Position numbers and translations under genes: made by a program
Notes under the pieces: model-generated
What the model was told of the DNA's origin: nothing
What the model saw: the letters and a program-made list of their open reading frames with translations, nothing else
The model's database searches: none
NCBI RefSeq assembly: GCF_014697105.1
Contig: NZ_JACJRF010000011.1
Coordinates: forward strand, 80,425-144,424
DNA length: 64,000 nt
Direction of reading: 5' to 3'
Origin: Anabaena subtropica FACHB-260
GTDB lineage: Bacteria; Cyanobacteriota; Cyanobacteriia; Cyanobacteriales; Nostocaceae
Part shown: one piece after another, positions 51,729 through 60,346 of the stretch
Layout: each line of letters opens with the position of its first letter
Position numbering within the stretch: the stretch's first letter is position 1

Positions 51729-51822
51729 GAAGAGTATTGAAACATAATCAATGAAATCATTGATGGCAAATTCGCAAATACAATTGTCGAAGAGTAGACA
51801 CAAAAATTTTAGCAATCAATAA

Positions 51823-51906
51823 TACAGCAGATTTCCAGGAAAGTACAGTACCCTATATATCTCAAAGCTAGCCAGAGAGCCTATTATAATTCGGAATTCT
51901 GCTGTA
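51823..51906. mobile_element. MITE-like element with TACAGCAGATTTCC ends
   Basis: 84 bp with inverted ends TACAGCAGATTTCC and GGAATTCTGCTGTA. It resembles the 97-bp element at 34528-34624 in its TACAGCA termini and size; no coding content. Confidence 0.5.
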
Positions 51907-51948
51907 ATTCAGGTTATAGTATTTTGTCAACTCCCTTTATTGGGCTGC

Positions 51949-53565
51949 CTATCTAGCTCTTCCAGGGATATTATTGTACCGACCTTTTCGGCGATGAAAT
52001 TGTCCGAAATTAATATCTTCGGCAATAATTTTTTCGACACAACGTTCTGCTAAAGCTGCAATTGTTAACGCCGGATTTGCACATGCTGCGGTGCCAGGAA
52101 GAAGCGCACCATCAACTACATAGAGTCCTCGATAACCAAGTACTCGTCCGTATTCGTCGCACGCTTTCCCTAAACGACATCCTCCAAGGGGATGGGCTGT
52201 TCCTGCATAACTAACTTCCGACTTGATTTGAGTCGAAGTACTATTTCTTTCATCAAGGACTCCCAAGGTACTCTCAATAGATGACATTAAAGCTTTATCT
52301 CCTGGAGTGTTTCTAGGCAAGTGTAATCTGACATCATCTAAGGATGCATCGTATCTAAAACTTCCATATTGTTTAGGTAAACCTATAGCAAGATATTCTT
52401 GTGTTCCTGGCAAACCATTCCAATCTGGATAATTCATGATAATATTTGGGCCTTTAGGGTTATTGAAATCTTCAAGAATAGCGCCGGCAAATCCACCTTT
52501 ACCGTTTGCTACTGGTAAATTCGAGCGACTAACAATGGCGTCTCCATTAGTGCCCCAAAATTTACCGACATAATCGTTTAATCTAGGTAAAGTGCCTTTT
52601 GTTTTTGCCTTAACTAAAAGTTTAGAAGTTCCCAAAGAACCAGCTGCTAAAAATAAATAGCGGCAGGTAATATATTTTGTGGTTATAACTTCTCCAAATT
52701 CGTTGATCTGATCACATGTAATTCTATATCCATATCCACCAACTTCATTAATTGAGGTTACTACATGGAGAGGAAGAATCTCTACTAATCCAGTTTTTTC
52801 TGCCAAAGATAAGTAGTTATGATCTAGACTTCTTTTAGCTCCGCTATTGCAGCCATACCAAATTTCGCCGTTAATAGTAGAAGGTGTCTTTCTTCCAGCT
52901 ATTTCTTCCCGAACTATATCCCAATCAACAGCCAAATCTAACAAATAATTGGAAAATCCTGCGCGAGTTGCCTCTTGAACAAATAATCGGGTTGAATCAT
53001 AATAAAAAGTTGACAAAATGTCATTAGGAATTGGTGATGGTTGAATTATTGAACGAACACGAGGATAGTAAATATTAGTAAAATCCTCATACTTTAACAA
53101 ACCAGAAAAAACCTGATTAAATACTCCACGATTTCTCGGTTGTACCATACCAGCGTTGTTAACTAACGATCCTCCTCCAACGCCAGCACCACGTAAAACA
53201 AGAATTCCGTCTTCATTGTTAGACTCTAAAACTCCTGTATATATATTTACAGGAACCCCATCAAAAGTTGTTGGACTCAGCCAAGCAGCTCTACCGTCAG
53301 GATTACGGAAAGTAGTAAAAGTGTTTTGAGCAGATGTAATAGGCCAGCGACGACCACGCTCTATTACTAATGTATTGATACCAGCTTGTGCCAAACGTAA
53401 AGCAGCAACAGACCCACCATAACCACTACCGATAACAACTGCTTCTATGGGTTCGTCACGAGCCATACTATGACGAGTATCAAGTAGTGAAGTTGTTAAA
53501 AGACCACCAGTAAATAGAGCGCTGTTTTGGAGAAATCGACGACGCCCAGAACGCATATGAACCAT
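51949..53565 (-). CDS. Exported GMC oxidoreductase (cholesterol oxidase-like), Tat signal
   Basis: A 538-aa flavoenzyme with a twin-arginine signal (RSGRRRFLQNSALFTGGLLTTSLL), so it is likely folded with FAD and exported to the periplasm. FAD motif EAVVIGSGYGGSVAALRLAQAG (about 41-62), RGAGVGGGSLVNNAGMVQPR, ending AHPLGGCRLGKACDEYGRVLGYRGLYVVDGALLPG and CANPALTIAALAERCVEKI, the cholesterol-oxidase-type C-terminus. It belongs to a different GMC branch from the enzyme at 46065. Both ATGs (53565, 53556) are possible; GAGGG precedes the first. Promoter-like copy E lies about 320 bp upstream. Confidence 0.92.
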   Translation of the reverse strand: MVHMRSGRRRFLQNSALFTGGLLTTSLLDTRHSMARDEPIEAVVIGSGYGGSVAALRLAQAGINTLVIERGRRWPITSAQNTFTTFRNPDGRAAWLSPTTFDGVPVNIYTGVLESNNEDGILVLRGAGVGGGSLVNNAGMVQPRNRGVFNQVFSGLLKYEDFTNIYYPRVRSIIQPSPIPNDILSTFYYDSTRLFVQEATRAGFSNYLLDLAVDWDIVREEIAGRKTPSTINGEIWYGCNSGAKRSLDHNYLSLAEKTGLVEILPLHVVTSINEVGGYGYRITCDQINEFGEVITTKYITCRYLFLAAGSLGTSKLLVKAKTKGTLPRLNDYVGKFWGTNGDAIVSRSNLPVANGKGGFAGAILEDFNNPKGPNIIMNYPDWNGLPGTQEYLAIGLPKQYGSFRYDASLDDVRLHLPRNTPGDKALMSSIESTLGVLDERNSTSTQIKSEVSYAGTAHPLGGCRLGKACDEYGRVLGYRGLYVVDGALLPGTAACANPALTIAALAERCVEKIIAEDINFGQFHRRKGRYNNIPGRAR

Positions 53566-53882
53566 AATTCCCTCAGATTAATAGTATGTACCTATCTAGA
53601 ATCGCTTGAGATTATATAGCGAGTTACCCCCTATCGAGCGAGCAAAAATTTTGCATGATAACGTCTATATTAGGGGTTTGATTAATTGGTCTGCTAAAAT
53701 TAATTAGCTAAAGTGATGTCAATTTTTTGACATTAAATAGATCTCGATCATTCCATTAAATATTTACAGTAAGTTATCAAGACTGCTTGGGGCAAAAGCA
53801 AAAAGATAAAGCTTCTCTTTTTGACTTTAAATTTTGCCTTAGAAAACTTTTTACACAGTGTGAAAACTCAACAACATTCCAG

Positions 53883-53918
53883 AGTGTAGAGAACACAAAA
53901 CAGGACTACAAGGGTTAA
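53883..53918 (-). promoter_or_regulatory. Shared promoter-like element (copy E, exported GMC gene)
   Basis: Minus strand: TTAACCCTTGTAG with TTGTAG as -35, 17 bp, TACACT as -10. Just upstream lies AACTTCCTCCAAAATT, a block also seen at copies F and G. Predicted start near 53876, about 310 bp before the ATG. Confidence 0.62.
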
Positions 53919-54047
53919 AATTTTGGAGGAAGTTCGGATTATTTAGGTTCTCATGATTATAGAGCCATGACTGAAGATAGCAATTTTTATACCAGGGCGA
54001 TCGCATAGTTATACAGGTTAAAAAACAGCACAACTAAAAGAAATCAA

Positions 54048-54099
54048 ACTTCCTCCCAAACTTCAACCCTTGCATTTGTCTTTTGTATTTTACTAAAGT
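54048..54099 (+). promoter_or_regulatory. Shared promoter-like element (copy F)
   Basis: Plus strand: AAACTTCCTCCCAAA, then CTTCAACCCTTGCAT with TTGCAT as -35 and TAAAGT 18 bp further as -10. It faces the SDR gene about 500 bp away, and faces copy E head to head, forming an inverted pair. Confidence 0.5.
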
Positions 54100-54196
54100 A
54101 GAGAAATTCTAGGGTATAACTCACCAATTCTTTTTTACTTAAGTCATATCAATTGCTTAATACACCCTGACTGTGTTAGCGATCGCGCTGCATTCC

Positions 54197-54289
54197 CTAA
54201 GTCAGATTACTGAAGTATAGCCTATTGGCTATAACGGAATCATCATAAGCGTTCCAATTTTTAACTTTGTACTGGGCTTTTGTCTTCAT
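54197..54289 (-). pseudogene. IS5-family transposase N-terminal relic
   Basis: A 30-codon frame starting MKTKAQYKVKNWNAYDDSV, which matches the usual opening of cyanobacterial IS5-type transposases (KxQYKVKNWxxYNxAL), then ends at a stop after IANRLYFSNLT. The rest of the gene is absent. It lies in the control region between copies F and G. Confidence 0.6.
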
Positions 54290-54420
54290 CTTTGGGCTAG
54301 GTGGCGAGCGAACATAGGCGATAGGTAAAATTTACCATTTTGCCTATTCACGCAACAACGCTTTGAATTAAGTCTGGTTGAAAAGCTAGCTTGGCAGACA
54401 GTACAACCGAAAAAATGCAA

Positions 54421-54471
54421 ACTTCTTCCTAAAATTTGGCCATTGCAGTTTTATTTTTTACTAATTACGCT
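54421..54471 (+). promoter_or_regulatory. Shared promoter-like element (copy G, SDR pair)
   Basis: Plus strand: ACTTCTTCCTAAAATTTGGC, then CCATTGCAG with TTGCAG as -35, 17 bp, and TACGCT as -10. It has the same block order as copies E and F with more substitutions. Predicted start near 54478, about 125 bp before the SDR start codon. Confidence 0.5.
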
Positions 54472-54602
54472 TGATCTTACTTTGACACACCGGCGAAACA
54501 ACTAACTAACCACACTTTTTCCACTATTAATCCAGGTATTAGGGAGAAAACACTAGAACAGCTGAAGTCACATGTTGAATGACAGATTCAAAGGAGAAAT
54601 GC

Positions 54603-55319
54603 GTGGATTTACAAAATAAAGTTGTTATTATCACTGGAGCTAGTGGTGGGATTGGCGAGGCTGTTGCCAAGGAGTTAGATGCAGCAGGTATGAGTCTAGT
54701 ACTCACAGGGCGATCACAAGATAAACTTGAACGGTTAGCCTCTAAGCTAAAAAACGCCAAAGTCTTTCCTGGTGAGATCACAAACCCTGAATTGCCCCAA
54801 AAATTGGTAGATTTTGCTATCCAAACGTTTGGTCAACTTGACGTAGTTTTCAACAATGCAGGCGTAATGACTGTAGGGCCGATTGAAAGTGTTGATATCG
54901 AAGAAATCTGCCAGATGGTTCGAGTCAATGTGGAATCTGCTTATAGAATAGCTTACACAGCATTAAGACACTTTAAGCAATCCGGCAGTGGGTTTTTAAT
55001 CAATACTTCAAGTATTGCTGGTCTAAAAACAGCACCACAATTAGCTGCTTACTGCGGTACTAAATCTGCAATTGAGGCCTTTACAGATTCCCTGCGTGTA
55101 GAACTTGCAGGAACCGACATTCGTGTATCAAGCATTGCTCCAGGTACTGTTGATACAGGCTTATATGAGAAGTGGGGTGAGGAACAAAAGGATTTCATCT
55201 ATTCCGGAGGTGTACTGCAATCGGCAGACATCGCCCGTTGCGTTCGTTTCATCTTAGAACAGCCAGGTAACGTTCTGATTCCCAGGCTCTTGGTAGTTCC
55301 AGCTGCTGAACCAGTATAA
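54603..55319 (+). CDS. SDR oxidoreductase
   Basis: A 238-aa classical short-chain dehydrogenase: TGASGGIGEAVAKEL (about 11-25), NNAG, catalytic Ser in NTSSIAG, YCGTK. The GTG at 54603 is chosen because AAAGGAG lies 7 nt upstream and gives VDLQNKVVIITG; the ATG at 54579 would add eight residues upstream of that ribosome site. First gene of a two-SDR unit (56 bp to the next). It probably reduces or oxidises a carbonyl/alcohol made by the GMC or P450 steps nearby (inference). Confidence 0.88.
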   Translation: MDLQNKVVIITGASGGIGEAVAKELDAAGMSLVLTGRSQDKLERLASKLKNAKVFPGEITNPELPQKLVDFAIQTFGQLDVVFNNAGVMTVGPIESVDIEEICQMVRVNVESAYRIAYTALRHFKQSGSGFLINTSSIAGLKTAPQLAAYCGTKSAIEAFTDSLRVELAGTDIRVSSIAPGTVDTGLYEKWGEEQKDFIYSGGVLQSADIARCVRFILEQPGNVLIPRLLVVPAAEPV

Positions 55320-55375
55320 AACTATGATGAGTAAGTTTTAATTTACACTCTCAAAAAGGATACAAAGGATATATC

Positions 55376-56125
55376 ATGAGTACAGAAAAAAGTGTCGCAG
55401 TCATTACAGGAAGTTACAAAGGTCTTGGTTTTGAGATTGCTAAAAAATTGGCAAAGTTTGACAATATTCAAGTGATTATAACTGGCCGAGACAAAGAAAA
55501 AGGATTGGAAGCTCGCGAAAAATTGGCTTTGCAAGGTCTAGAAGTAGACTATCTACCTCTTGATGTCACTGATGAAAAAAGTGTCGAAGATTTTGTAGCT
55601 GAAATACGCAAACAGTATGGGCGAGTAGATATCTTAGTCAATAATGCAGGAGTAAACCCTGCAAGAGAACCTGAAGAAAGCAGTCTTCTTACTGCTAAAT
55701 TAGATACTGTTCTCTCGACATTTACAGTCAATACGATTGGTCCTTTACGTGTGTCTCAAGCACTAATTCCCCTAATGAAGGAGCGTAATTATGGACGTAT
55801 TGTTAATGTATCCACTGAAATGGCATCTTTGAATTTGATCAGTAATGATTTTTATCCCCTTGCTCCCTCATATCGATTATCAAAAATTGGTTTAAATGGA
55901 TTGGCTTCTCTATTGGCAAAGGAGTTAAAAGGCACTAATATTTTAGTCAATAACTATTCTCCTGGATGGATGAAAACTGATATTGGAGGAGCAAATGCGC
56001 CCCTGACAGCAGAAGAAGGTGCAGAAACAGCTGTTTATTTAGCTACATTGCCAGATGGTGGTTCTCAAGGGGGCTTTTTTGCAGAGATGAGAAAGTTTGG
56101 CGGGCCATTTCCTTTACCTTGGTAA
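55376..56125 (+). CDS. SDR oxidoreductase, carbonyl-reductase-like
   Basis: A 249-aa SDR of the carbonyl-reductase type: ITGSYKGLGFEIAKKLAK (cofactor motif TGxxxGxG), NNAGVNP, catalytic Ser in NVSTEMAS, YRLSK, and VNNYSPGWMKTDIGG near the C-terminus, the pattern seen in human-type carbonyl reductases. An AAGGA site lies about 12 nt before the ATG. It follows the previous SDR by 56 bp on the same strand, so one transcript is likely, ended by hairpins at 56282 and 56416. Confidence 0.9.
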   Translation: MSTEKSVAVITGSYKGLGFEIAKKLAKFDNIQVIITGRDKEKGLEAREKLALQGLEVDYLPLDVTDEKSVEDFVAEIRKQYGRVDILVNNAGVNPAREPEESSLLTAKLDTVLSTFTVNTIGPLRVSQALIPLMKERNYGRIVNVSTEMASLNLISNDFYPLAPSYRLSKIGLNGLASLLAKELKGTNILVNNYSPGWMKTDIGGANAPLTAEEGAETAVYLATLPDGGSQGGFFAEMRKFGGPFPLPW

Positions 56126-56281
56126 ACGTGTACTTCAGTTTGATGTTAGTCAATAGCAGGTAATATCAAATCCGAATGAACACTTATAACTAAGACTAAT
56201 GGCAAAAGTTTTGATGATAAGTAATCAGGTAGAGATGATATTCAATGTTAGAATGGCAATAGTATCCTGAAGTTTGTCTAT

Positions 56282-56317
56282 GTGCAAAAAAGCCTGTCAA
56301 ATCAGGCTTTTTTCGCA
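56282..56317 (+). terminator. Strong intrinsic terminator after the SDR pair
   Basis: GTGCAAAAAAGCCTG pairs perfectly with CAGGCTTTTTTCGCAC-type right arm (one bulge) around TCAAAT; the right arm carries six T. It is symmetric enough to work in both directions. Confidence 0.75.
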
Positions 56318-56415
56318 CTAGAAATACGCCAAATAAAATCTCAGCTTACAGTTACTTCAAGGATTAAAATTTTTCTCTTCTACAGCAAAGAATAAAATAT
56401 CTTAAACATTTAATC

Positions 56416-56449
56416 AATAGACCTGCCTTATTATCAAGGTAGGTCTATT
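56416..56449 (+). terminator. Second hairpin, T-rich flank
   Basis: AATAGACCTGCCTT and AAGGTAGGTCTATT form a 14-bp stem with one G-U pair and a 6-nt loop, followed by ATTTTTAACTTTTTTT. It reads as a terminator on the plus strand. Confidence 0.6.
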
Positions 56450-56580
56450 ATTTTTAACTTTTTTTAAGTAGTAAACGTAGCGTCCCACAGGGGAGAAAGC
56501 TAGAAACCACAAGGTTTAGAAGTGTGTATCTGTCGCATTCTTTTTTAAAATTGGTACAAGAATCAAGCAGTGTTAGCTTC

Positions 56581-57051
56581 CTAGCTAGAAAGCATGGCAA
56601 CAATCTCTTTACGCCCACTTTTTTTGGCAATATCTAAAGGAGTGTCTCCGTCATTACTTTTAATGTCTAAGCGCGCACCTGCTTTTATTAGAAGCCTAAC
56701 TCCTTCAATATTGTTTTGCCAAACTGCATCGTGTAGGGGCGTATATCCATTATAAGGGCCCTGAGCATCTATATTAATCCCATAGTCAATCAGAATTTTC
56801 ATGACCTCTGGATGTCTCAAATAGGCAGAGGCGTGGAGTGCAGTGGCCTTCATATTTGAGTCAACTACATGAATATCAGCACCAGCGTCAAGGAGTAGTT
56901 TTACCATTTCGGATTGACCGTTAGCAGAACTAACGAGCAAGAGACTATTTCCATTACTGTCTGTTTGGTTAACATTTACGCCAGTTTCAATTAATTTTTT
57001 AGCATCTTTAAGGTTGTTATGAATTACCGCATCAACTAAATTATTACTCAT
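56581..57051 (-). CDS. Ankyrin repeat protein
   Basis: A 156-aa protein made almost wholly of four to five ankyrin repeats (VDAVIHNNLKDAKKLIETGVNVNQTDSNGNSLLLVSSANGQSEMVKLLLDAGADIHVVD..., GYTPLHDAVWQNNIEGVRLLIKAGARLDIKS, GDTPLDIAKKSGRKEIVAMLSS). Ankyrin repeats bind proteins; the partner is unknown. Short soluble ankyrin proteins next to catalase genes are known in some bacteria (ankB-type arrangements), and a catalase gene lies 860 bp upstream on the same strand here; a link is only suggestive because another gene lies between. Confidence 0.9.
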   Translation of the reverse strand: MSNNLVDAVIHNNLKDAKKLIETGVNVNQTDSNGNSLLLVSSANGQSEMVKLLLDAGADIHVVDSNMKATALHASAYLRHPEVMKILIDYGINIDAQGPYNGYTPLHDAVWQNNIEGVRLLIKAGARLDIKSNDGDTPLDIAKKSGRKEIVAMLSS

Positions 57052-57276
57052 GTTAGTAGGGTTAAGGGTTTAAAGATTATTTTTCCAGAAATGTAAAGCG
57101 TAGGAAATAAAGCGATATATTAAAACAACCGAATTCACATATATTTATGATTAGAATGCGGTTGTTTTAATATATGAAATAGCCACAATTTATATCTAAA
57201 TTTGATTTATAAAAAACCACTTGAGATAGATATAAATAACTTTAATTAGCAAACATTTTTGTAGTAATGCTCAATT

Positions 57277-57534
57277 TTAATTTTGTAAATTTGTACTCTT
57301 TGAGCTACGCTTGTTATTGTTGAAAGAACTATGAAAAGAAATACCTAAATGTGACTGAATTATTTCTTTTCTTTCCAATTTTATAAAATTAACTAAGCTT
57401 TCAGCTTTTTCTTGAGTGGAATTTTCTAATTTCAGTAAAGGTACTTCCAGCCAGCAGCTTCGGCAGAACCAGTACACCTGGTTATTACTAATGTGTTGTA
57501 GAATTGGATGGGAGCAGCAAGGACAATTTTTCAT
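57277..57534 (-). CDS. Small zinc-ribbon-like conserved cyanobacterial protein
   Basis: An 85-aa protein with an N-terminal four-Cys motif: MKNCPCCSHP...VYWFCRSCWLEVP (CxxC near 4-7 and CxxC near 29-32), likely a single zinc ribbon. The rest is polar and ends KSTNLQN. The CPCC...YWFCxxCW pattern recurs in small cyanobacterial proteins as I recall them; function unknown. It has its own upstream region (57535-57913). Confidence 0.7.
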   Translation of the reverse strand: MKNCPCCSHPILQHISNNQVYWFCRSCWLEVPLLKLENSTQEKAESLVNFIKLERKEIIQSHLGISFHSSFNNNKRSSKSTNLQN

Positions 57535-57913
57535 ATGATTTGCTGGTTGAAAGTTAACTTTTTATTCCTGATTAAGGATTGCTCTCAAGCTTTAGTGAGT
57601 TATGGATTTTCAAAAAAATCCATAGACTTATTACAGAAGTTGGAGGAAGGATAAAGATTCAAGATTTAAGAAAAATCCAGTCTCATTAACCAATTTTTTA
57701 TTATCCTTACCCTAAATCTGGCAAAATTCTTTTTTGCCAGATTCTCATAACGAATGACTAGTTTTCGGGTGTAAGTGTGAGGGAGTAAGAGTATCAGAGA
57801 AAACTGAAAAATCAACTAATTTCCCTAAATGCTTACATCCCAAAATCTCTACATATCGAAGATTTTACTGTTTCTTCATAACATTCACGTGTAAGTTATG
57901 AAAACTTTTATTG
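57535..57913. other. Intergenic stretch between catalase and the zinc-ribbon gene
   Basis: 379 bp, A/T-rich. It holds a perfect 12-bp hairpin at 57715-57743 and otherwise no gene or recognised motif. Confidence 0.5.
57715..57743 (-). terminator. Perfect 12-bp hairpin downstream of catalase
   Basis: AATCTGGCAAAA and TTTTGCCAGATT around a TTCTT loop, 171 bp past the catalase stop codon. The stem's own A/T tract could supply a U-run; likely end of the AraC-catalase transcript. Confidence 0.5.
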
Positions 57914-59470
57914 CTAGTACTTAGCACGGACGCTCAGATCAGCCTGTTCATTTTGTTTTTTGTCTTCCTGATTAGTGTTTTGTTTTAGTTCAATTAACTT
58001 GTTTTGGAGTAATTCTTCAATATCGATACCGAGACCTAGAGCAACACGATTGCCATATTCTACGTCTGCATTATAGAAATGAGGAATTTGTCGCATTTGA
58101 AATTCCCGTTTTGCAGACTTTAAGCTATCAACCAAATTCTCCACTAGACGGGCTTTCTCCTCTTCTTTCATCAGCCGATAGAGGTCTCCTGCCTGAATAA
58201 AATCATCATTATTGTGTTCTAATGCTGTTCGGTCTGCATCACCTGAAAGACTATAGGGTAGTTCTTTATATAGTGGCACTTCTTTTGGTCCACCAAAACT
58301 ATTAGGTTCATAGTTGACGCTACTACTACCGTTGTTATCAAAGCGCATAACACCATCCCTCTGATAATTCATGGCTTTTCGTACATGAGGACAGTTGATG
58401 GGTAGTAGCCCGTAATTACCTCCTAGACGATAGCGATGGGCATCTGCATAGGCAAACAAACGCCCCTGTAGCATCTTGTCTGGTGAAAAGTCAATTCCTG
58501 GAACAACGTTAGCAGGAGAGAAAGCAACTTGTTCTACTTCCGCAAAGTGGTTATCAGGATTTCGATTAAGAACTAAACGGCCAATGGGAATAAGGGGATA
58601 GTCTTTACGCGACCACACTTTGGTAATATCAAAGGGATTAAAGTCGTAAGAGCTAGCATCTTCAAGCGTCATAATTTGGACATAAACTTTCCAAGCGGCT
58701 TGTTCATTCTTAGCGATCGCTTCAAACAGTTCTCGCGTTGTGTAGTCTGGATCAACTCCTGCCAGTTGAATAGCTTCTTCTCTAGTAAAATTCTGAATGC
58801 CTTGTTCAGTTTTAAAGTGATACTTGATCCAAACAGCTTGACCTTGGGCATTAATCCATTTAAAAGTGTGGCTACCGTAGCCATTCATATGCCGATAGGA
58901 TTTCGGAGTACCTCTATCTGAATACAGAATTGTCACCTGATGGGTAGATTCTGGTGTGAGGGAGAGGAAATCCCAAACCATGTTTGGATCTTTGCAATTA
59001 GTCTGGGGATTACGCTTTTGGCTATGGATAAAATCTGGAAACTTTATCGGATCACGCACGAAGAAGATAGGCGTATTGTTACCAACAAGATCATAGTTAC
59101 CTTCTTCAGTGTAAAATTTCACGGCAAACCCTCTAGGGTCGCGCACGGTGTCTGCGGAGCCTTTCTCCCCAGCAACAGTTGAAAAACGCACGAAAACGGG
59201 CGTTTGCTTGCCTACTCTGTCCAAAAACTTTGCCTTTGTCCACTGGGTAACGTTATTAGTTACTTCGAAATAGCCATGAGCGGCTGCACCCTTAGCATGA
59301 ACGACTCGTTCCGGAATTCGCTCCCGATTGAAGTGGGCGAGTTTTTCAATCAGGTGAAAGTCTTGCAACAAAATTGGGCCATTACTTCCAGCTGTCAAGG
59401 AATTTTGATTATCACTAATCGGTATTCCAAAGCTTGTAGTTAAGTCGTTATTTTCTGTCATGTTTACCAC
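57914..59470 (-). CDS. Monofunctional haem catalase
   Basis: A 518-aa catalase (2 H2O2 to 2 H2O + O2), small-subunit type. Active-site His58 lies in [25 protein letters not shown], the distal Asn in [15 protein letters not shown] (about 131), and the proximal haem Tyr in [14 protein letters not shown] (about 343). No signal peptide, so cytoplasmic. The tail after about 490 is charged and Gln/Lys-rich. Many Nostoc rely on Mn-catalases, so a haem catalase is an accessory feature. It sits 52 bp downstream of the AraC regulator on the same strand. Confidence 0.96.
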   Translation of the reverse strand: MVNMTENNDLTTSFGIPISDNQNSLTAGSNGPILLQDFHLIEKLAHFNRERIPERVVHAKGAAAHGYFEVTNNVTQWTKAKFLDRVGKQTPVFVRFSTVAGEKGSADTVRDPRGFAVKFYTEEGNYDLVGNNTPIFFVRDPIKFPDFIHSQKRNPQTNCKDPNMVWDFLSLTPESTHQVTILYSDRGTPKSYRHMNGYGSHTFKWINAQGQAVWIKYHFKTEQGIQNFTREEAIQLAGVDPDYTTRELFEAIAKNEQAAWKVYVQIMTLEDASSYDFNPFDITKVWSRKDYPLIPIGRLVLNRNPDNHFAEVEQVAFSPANVVPGIDFSPDKMLQGRLFAYADAHRYRLGGNYGLLPINCPHVRKAMNYQRDGVMRFDNNGSSSVNYEPNSFGGPKEVPLYKELPYSLSGDADRTALEHNNDDFIQAGDLYRLMKEEEKARLVENLVDSLKSAKREFQMRQIPHFYNADVEYGNRVALGLGIDIEELLQNKLIELKQNTNQEDKKQNEQADLSVRAKY

Positions 59471-59522
59471 ACAAAATGTACAAAAACATCTAGATTAGTC
59501 CTATGCAAATTCAAAAATAATT

Positions 59523-60218
59523 TCAGCACAATTCGCAAGTCGATACTAAGGTAATTTGTATCGAACCATTATCTATTTTTGCAACAGAACCATTTTCGCT
59601 TTTCAACATAAGCACTTCATCAGCCAGGGTATTCTTATTAAAAATCGCAGCAATCTCTTGGATACAAGTCTGCAATCGTTGAGCTTCTGCAAAAGTCACA
59701 GTTGTAGTTGTGGGTTCCTGGTTAATGAACTCACTTGAGTTTGCCTTTTGTGGGACTCTTTCCCAACGTGGGATGTTCTTACTCCGATGTGACTTACGCC
59801 ATGTTTGAGGGGTTGTATTGTGGAACCGGAGAAACTGGCGACCGAAATGGCGTCTATCCAGATAGCCTACAGCTTCAGCAATCTGCTCTACCGAATGGTC
59901 TGTTTCGAGAAGTAAACGGCGTGCTTCTACCATGCGGCGCTCAACAATCCAACAAAGTACGGTTTTTCCAGTCTCTCTCCGGACAAGGTCTGTGAGGTAG
60001 GCAGGAGAACGACTGACTGCTTCAGCCACCTCTCGAAGACTAATTGAATTATGATAATTAGTCTCAATAAACCGAAAAACATGGCTTAACAAAGGTTGGG
60101 ACTGAAGCAAGAACTTTTCAAAACTGGTCAGTATTGCCGTATTAATAGCAATGTTAACGTTATAAGAGTCAATGCCATTTAATAAGTAATTAGAATCCAT
60201 CACTTTAGCTTCATTCAT
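59523..60218 (-). CDS. AraC-family transcriptional regulator
   Basis: A 231-aa regulator. The DNA-binding double helix-turn-helix is at about 41-142 (LSHVFRFIETNYHNSISLREVAEAVSRSPAYLTDLVRRETGKTVLCWIVERRMVEARRLLLETDHSVEQIAEAVGYLDRRHFGRQFLRFHNTTPQTWRKSH). Unusually it is N-terminal/central, with a C-terminal part (about 155-231) that has no known sensor domain and ends in CELC, where Cys could sense redox (inference). Upstream of catalase by 52 bp; likely autoregulated and controlling the catalase gene. Confidence 0.9.
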   Translation of the reverse strand: MNEAKVMDSNYLLNGIDSYNVNIAINTAILTSFEKFLLQSQPLLSHVFRFIETNYHNSISLREVAEAVSRSPAYLTDLVRRETGKTVLCWIVERRMVEARRLLLETDHSVEQIAEAVGYLDRRHFGRQFLRFHNTTPQTWRKSHRSKNIPRWERVPQKANSSEFINQEPTTTTVTFAEAQRLQTCIQEIAAIFNKNTLADEVLMLKSENGSVAKIDNGSIQITLVSTCELC

Positions 60219-60346
60219 TGTATTAAATAGACTTAGGTTTCATGTCAGTTTTTGGGAACTAGATTAGAGTCTAAATATTCTCCTTTTAAATCACTCGTCA
60301 GTTAATATTTACAAACAAATTCACTTACTGCCACAATTTTTTTGAT

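Larger units (their letters stand above)
53566..54602. other. 1-kb divergent control region between GMC-2 and SDR genes
   Basis: A long A/T-rich region with three related promoter-like elements (copy E toward the GMC gene, copies F and G toward the SDR gene) and a short IS5-family relic at 54197-54289 between F and G. No intact gene was found. Confidence 0.65.
56126..56580. other. Intergenic region with two terminator hairpins
   Basis: 455 bp between the SDR pair and the convergent ankyrin gene. It contains the two hairpins listed separately and, at 56350-56372, an imperfect CAAGGATTAAAATTTTT copy resembling the shared promoter motif but without a -10 and not facing a gene start. Near 56468 a small repeat-like ACGTAGCGTCCCACAGGG occurs. 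Confidence 0.45.

Noticed and set aside
29459..54471. The shared element as the SigJ J-box of hormogonia or as a standard HLR1/NtcA site
   Set aside because: The core AACCCTTG does not match those motifs as I remember them; HLR1 and GTA-N8-TAC are absent at these sites.
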